Source of the DNA: Amycolatopsis sp. DSM 110486
GTDB lineage: Bacteria > Actinomycetota > Actinomycetes > Mycobacteriales > Pseudonocardiaceae
Length of the DNA: 64,000 nucleotides
Reading direction: 5' to 3'
NCBI RefSeq assembly: GCF_019468465.1
Contig: NZ_CP080519.1
Span: 4,971,001-5,035,000, forward strand
The translations under genes were made by a program, and so were the position numbers. Each line of letters starts with the position of its first letter. The first letter of the stretch is position 1. The notes below the pieces were generated by a model, which saw only the letters and a program-made list of their open reading frames with translations, was not told where the DNA came from and did no database searches. This document shows, in pieces, positions 60,497 to 64,000 of the stretch.

Positions 60497-62119
60497 GTGT
60501 CTCCCCTTGCCAGCGCCAGCTCTCGCGCCCACCGGATCGCCGCTCTCGCGGCGGCCGTACTGCTCGGCGGCACGCTAGCCGCGTGCACGTCGAACGACGG
60601 TCAGGTCGCGCCCTCGCCGACCACGGAATCGCATCCGCCCGTGGGCCCGGTGCCCGCGGGATTGGCGCGCTTCTACGGCCAGAGCATGACCTGGGCCGAC
60701 TGCGCACCCTACGCGACCTCGGACGACGCGCAGTCCGCCTTCCGCGCGTCCGGGATCCAGTGCGCTCGGCTGACCGTCCCGCTGGACTATGACAAACCGG
60801 ACGGACAGACCATCACGCTCGGCGTCCTGCGGCACAAAGCGAGCGAACCGGACGACCGCATCGGCTCGCTGGTGGTCAACCCGGGCGGTCCCGGCGCGTC
60901 CGGCATGGTCGCCGCGGCCGGCTTGATCGACCAGGTCAAGAACAACGACCTCGGCAAACGCTTCGACCTCGTCGGCTTCGACCCGCGCGGCATCGGCGCG
61001 AGCGAACCGCAGATCCGCTGCCTCACCGACAGCGAGCGCGACGCGGACCGCGCCGACGACAGCGAAACCGACGGCACGCCCGCCGGCGTCGCGAAGCAGG
61101 AGACGCAGGAAAAAGACTTCGCCGCCAAGTGCGCCCAGCGCACCAAACTCGGCGACGACATGCTCGAACACGTCGGCACCCGCGACGGCGCGAAGGACCT
61201 GGACGTCCTTCGGTCGGTGCTCGGCGACGAGAAGCTGACCTACCTCGGCTACTCCTACGGCACCCTCCTCGGCTCGACCTACGCCGAGGACTTCCCACGC
61301 AACGTCCGCGCGCTCGTCCTCGACGGCGCCGTCGACCCGACGCAGGACCCGGAAGACTCGCTCGTCGCGCAGGGCCAGGGCTTCGGCGTCGCGTTCGGTG
61401 AGTTCGCGAAGTGGTGTGCCGCTCAGCAGGACTGCGCGCTCGGCAACAACCCGGCCGCGGCGACCAAGGCGTTCCAGGACCTGACGCGGCCGCTGATCGA
61501 CTTCCCGGTGCCAGTGGGCGACGGGCGCAAGCTGTCGTACGAGGACGCCACCACCGGCGCCATCCAGGCGCTCTACCAGCAGAACCTCTGGGACTACCTC
61601 AACACCGGCCTCAACGAGCTGCGCAACCAGCGCGGCGCCACGCTCGAGCAGCTCGCCGACATCTACAACGAGCGCGGCCCCGACGGGCGCTACGGCACCA
61701 CGCAGGACGCCTTCACCGCGATCCGCTGCGTCGACGACCCGCGCGTCACGGACCCCAAGACGATCCTCGACGCGCAGCAGAAGTACGAGCAGGTGGCGCC
61801 GTTCCTCGACGACGGCCGCCCGGCCAGCTCCGCGCGCGACGCGTGCGCCTTCTGGCCCGTGCCGAACACCATGACGCCGCACGAACCGCAGGTCGAAGGG
61901 CTGCCCAAGACGCTCACGGTCTCGACGACCAACGACCCGGCCACGCCGTACCAGGCGGGTGTCAACCTCGCGAAGGCGCTGAAGGGCGCGCTGCTCACCT
62001 TCGAGGGCACGCAGCACACGGCGTTCCTGCAGGGCAACGCGTGCGTGGACAAGGCGGGAATCGCCTACCTCGTCGACGGCACGGTGCCGGCCGACGGGAC
62101 GCGTTGCGCGGGCAGCTAG
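60497..62119 (+). CDS. CaeA-like lipoprotein peptidase (alpha/beta hydrolase)
   Basis: 540 residues. A lipoprotein signal ends in GGTLAAC with Cys30. The alpha/beta hydrolase core has the oxyanion VVNPGGPGASG, FDPRGIGASEPQ, nucleophile Ser in YLGYSYGTLLGS, Asp in STTNDPATPYQ and His in FEGTQHTAFL. A cap domain and TAP-like C-terminus (about 440-540) place it with tripeptidyl aminopeptidases and mycobacterial CaeA/Hip1 (Rv2224c). It would cleave peptides or cell-wall proteins on the outer face of the membrane. GTG 60497 follows CACGAT by 6 bases, suggesting a leaderless message. Confidence 0.9.
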   Translation: MSPLASASSRAHRIAALAAAVLLGGTLAACTSNDGQVAPSPTTESHPPVGPVPAGLARFYGQSMTWADCAPYATSDDAQSAFRASGIQCARLTVPLDYDKPDGQTITLGVLRHKASEPDDRIGSLVVNPGGPGASGMVAAAGLIDQVKNNDLGKRFDLVGFDPRGIGASEPQIRCLTDSERDADRADDSETDGTPAGVAKQETQEKDFAAKCAQRTKLGDDMLEHVGTRDGAKDLDVLRSVLGDEKLTYLGYSYGTLLGSTYAEDFPRNVRALVLDGAVDPTQDPEDSLVAQGQGFGVAFGEFAKWCAAQQDCALGNNPAAATKAFQDLTRPLIDFPVPVGDGRKLSYEDATTGAIQALYQQNLWDYLNTGLNELRNQRGATLEQLADIYNERGPDGRYGTTQDAFTAIRCVDDPRVTDPKTILDAQQKYEQVAPFLDDGRPASSARDACAFWPVPNTMTPHEPQVEGLPKTLTVSTTNDPATPYQAGVNLAKALKGALLTFEGTQHTAFLQGNACVDKAGIAYLVDGTVPADGTRCAGS

Positions 62120-62129
62120 GCCGCGGTGA

Positions 62130-62795
62130 TCAGGTCCGGGGAGCCGGGATGGGCTGGTTCTCGTTCGAGAGCGTGACCTCGAACATCACCGGGCTGTCCT
62201 TCTCCGTCGGGGGCGGGACCTGCAGCCAGAACCGGGCGAACCGCCGCGGCTCGGCGGCGGTGACCCACACCTTCACGTTCACGTCCGAGTGAATCTGGGG
62301 GAGCAGCCGCGTGGCCACCTTCTCGGGCAGGACCCCGCCGACGCGGTAGGTGTCGAGGCCGTGCACGGGCTCGCGGGTCTCGGTCTGCGGGTTGCCGAGT
62401 GAGCTGAGCAGGTGCGCGAGCCCGCTGTCGGGGCCGAGGAAGTCTCCGACGGTGAACGTCGCCGGGCCCGACCAGGTCGCGCCGGTGCTGTCGTGCGTGG
62501 TGGCGTGGGTGCCGTCGAGGACGAAGGAGAGCTTCCGGTCGCTCGTGGCGTTCTCCAGCTCGGCGGTGCCGGCCGCGTGGCCGCCGTCGTCGAGCGTCGC
62601 GTCGCCGTCGACGGTGCTCAGCGGCAGGCCGGGCAGCACGCCGTTCACGACCACGGAGAAGTGCAGGCTGCGCACGCCGGCGAAGTTCGCTCCGGCCGCG
62701 CCGAGCAGGTCACCGGCCGGGGGCAGCGAGGGCGCTGTGCACCCGCCGACGAGTCCGAGGAGCAGCAGCACCGGCAGGAAGCGTCGGCAGCGCAT
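62130..62795 (-). CDS. LprG/LppX-like lipoprotein
   Basis: 221 residues. A signal peptide (MRCRRFLPVLLLLGLVGGC) gives lipidated Cys19. The mature part has the LppX/LprG half-barrel pattern: FAGVRSLHFSVVVNGVLPGLPLSTVDGDATL, then WSGPATFTVGDFLGPDSGLAHLLSSL and a final RFWLQVPP. In mycobacteria LprG carries triacylated glycolipids across the envelope and is coded with the P55 efflux pump. Here the neighbouring MFS gene is divergent rather than downstream, and it does not look like P55. ATG 62795 is used; a longer frame adds an unlikely N-terminus. Confidence 0.85.
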   Translation of the reverse strand: MRCRRFLPVLLLLGLVGGCTAPSLPPAGDLLGAAGANFAGVRSLHFSVVVNGVLPGLPLSTVDGDATLDDGGHAAGTAELENATSDRKLSFVLDGTHATTHDSTGATWSGPATFTVGDFLGPDSGLAHLLSSLGNPQTETREPVHGLDTYRVGGVLPEKVATRLLPQIHSDVNVKVWVTAAEPRRFARFWLQVPPPTEKDSPVMFEVTLSNENQPIPAPRT

Positions 62796-62885
62796 GGCGG
62801 TGAGACTACCCGTGGCCCGATCCTTTCGGACGGTGTCCTTCAAGCCACTGTCCAGGACGCCGAAGACGAATCAGACTCATCTCCC

Positions 62886-64000
62886 GTGACCGTCGAGACT
62901 CGTACCGCGCCCCGCGTCCACCGAGCCTGGTTCGTGGCCGCGGCCGCGTTCATCGCGCTGCTGGCCGCGGCCGGGTTCCGCGCCGCGCCGAGCGTGCTGA
63001 TCGACCCGCTGCACGAGGAGTTCGGCTGGTCCCGCGCGACCATCGGGCTCGCGGTCTCCGTCAACCTCGTGCTCTACGGCGTCTTCGCGCCCTTCGCGGC
63101 CGCGTTGATGGAGCGCTTCGGCATCCGCCGCGTCGCCGCGACCGCGTTGTTCGTGGTCGCGCTCGGGGCCGGCGGCACGGTGTTCATGAGCACGAGCTGG
63201 GAGCTCATCCTGTGCTGGGGCGTGCTCGTCGGCGCCGGCACGGGCTCGATGGCCATGAGCTTCGCCGCGACCGTCACCACGCGCTGGTTCGTGCGCCACC
63301 GCGGCGCCGTGACCGGCATCCTCACCGCGGCCGGCTCGACGGGTCAGCTCGTGTTCCTGCCGGTGGTCGCCACGCTGGCCGTGAACGACGGCTGGCGCAC
63401 GGCGTCGCTGGTCATCGCCATCGCGGCGCTCGCGGTGGTCCCCGTCGTGCTGCTCGTGGTGCGCGACCACCCGGCCGACCTGGACACCGTCGCGTACGGC
63501 GCGCCGGAGGGCACGGAGGTGGCCCACCCGGAGGTCAAGCGCGGTTCGGCGGGCCGGGCGATCAGCGTGCTGTTCCAGGCCATGCGCTCACGCTCGTTCT
63601 GGCTGCTGGCCGTCGGCTTCGCGATTTGCGGGGCGACCACCAACGGCCTGGTCGGCACCCACTTCGTGCCGGCCGCGCACGACCACGGCATGCCGCAGAC
63701 CACCGCGGCGAGCCTGCTCGCGCTCGTCGGTGTGTTCGACGTGGTGGGGACGGTCGTGTCCGGCCGGCTCACCGACCGCGTCGACCCGCGCATCCTGCTC
63801 GGCGTGTACTACGCGCTGCGCGGTCTCTCGCTCGCGTTGCTGCCGCAGCTGCTCACCGACTCCGTGCAGCCCAGCATGTGGGCGTTCATCCTTTTCTACG
63901 GTCTCGACTGGGTCGCCACGGTCCCGCCGACGGTCGCGCTCTGCATCCGCTCCTTCGGCGAGGCCGGCCCGATCGTGTTCGGCTGGGTCTTCGCGTGCCA
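62886..64000 (+). CDS. MFS transporter, C-terminus beyond window
   Basis: The first 371 codons are present and the frame is open at the right edge. TM1 starts after a short polar segment (VHRAWFVAAAAFIALLAAAGFR), then helices follow in the 12-TM MFS order. The A-motif-like loop is ALMERFGIRRVAAT. MSTSWELILCWGVLVGAGTGSMAMSFAATVTTRWFVRHRGAVTGILTA marks TM4-TM5. The general pattern is that of the monocarboxylate or oxalate/formate-type MFS group. Substrate is unknown. GTG 62886 is used. It is divergent from the LprG-like gene with a 90-base gap. Confidence 0.85.
   Translation, partial: MTVETRTAPRVHRAWFVAAAAFIALLAAAGFRAAPSVLIDPLHEEFGWSRATIGLAVSVNLVLYGVFAPFAAALMERFGIRRVAATALFVVALGAGGTVFMSTSWELILCWGVLVGAGTGSMAMSFAATVTTRWFVRHRGAVTGILTAAGSTGQLVFLPVVATLAVNDGWRTASLVIAIAALAVVPVVLLVVRDHPADLDTVAYGAPEGTEVAHPEVKRGSAGRAISVLFQAMRSRSFWLLAVGFAICGATTNGLVGTHFVPAAHDHGMPQTTAASLLALVGVFDVVGTVVSGRLTDRVDPRILLGVYYALRGLSLALLPQLLTDSVQPSMWAFILFYGLDWVATVPPTVALCIRSFGEAGPIVFGWVFAC

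Overview
The window is very GC-rich and densely coded. Starts are often GTG, neighbouring genes often overlap by 4 bases (ATGA/GTGA), and several promoters look leaderless. Together with LysX, SecA2, an LprG-like lipoprotein, a fused RNase H/phosphatase and XRE/DUF397 gene pairs, this points to an actinomycete of the Pseudonocardiaceae type, most likely Amycolatopsis or a close relative. I found no tRNA, 5S/16S/23S rRNA, CRISPR array, integrase or insertion sequence. The one structural RNA is RNase P RNA (rnpB).

Layout. 1-3254: end of an aldo/keto reductase, then gluconate permease and kinase (gntP, gntK) divergent from a GntR-type regulator across a twin-dyad operator. 3341-11427: a block with much the same gene order as Mycobacterium tuberculosis Rv2228c-Rv2236c (cobD, SURF1, low-molecular-weight tyrosine phosphatase, Nif3, zinc-ribbon coiled-coil protein, RNase H/phosphatase), interrupted by an XRE/DUF397 pair and two small unknown genes. 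11723-17931: a GT-C type membrane glycosyltransferase, an SLC13/ArsB-like permease, an SfnG-like flavin monooxygenase, rnpB and a gene of the SCO6745 family.

18391-29532 is the most unusual part: a tightly packed operon with the parts of a small type IV secretion-like machine. In order these are a two-TM pilin-like protein (VirB2-like), a PrgI/VirB3-like protein, a VirB4-like ATPase, a polytopic VirB6-like protein, a VirB8-like bitopic protein and a VirB1-like lysozyme/NlpC-P60 hydrolase. A 1,192-residue Pro/Gln-rich protein follows, with its own candidate promoter. There is no relaxase, VirD4 coupling protein, VirB11, integrase or replication gene beside it, so it does not look like an ordinary conjugative element and may be a chromosomal apparatus for protein export or surface assembly.

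29557-34046: a small SPOR-like protein, then a CooC/MinD-like ATPase with a Zur-box-like site over its promoter, divergent from an operon of an RNB ribonuclease, a cytosolic BtuF-like metal receptor and a SUKH-like protein. 34097-45693: a polyamine/GABA catabolic region with succinate-semialdehyde-type dehydrogenase, GABA aminotransferase, PucR regulator, Cache sensor, GntR regulator, aminobutyraldehyde-type dehydrogenase and a PotABCD-like importer. 45699-47097: a short-chain dehydrogenase-like protein lacking its catalytic Ser and Lys, divergent from a TetR regulator with two near-perfect operators. 47094-64000: housekeeping and envelope genes (proline iminopeptidase, uppP, CtaG-like protein, panB, lysX, a DUF998-like protein, ogt, nadE, secA2, CaeA-like peptidase lipoprotein, LprG-like lipoprotein, and an MFS transporter cut by the window end).

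All family assignments were made by eye from motifs and remembered families. No database search was run.
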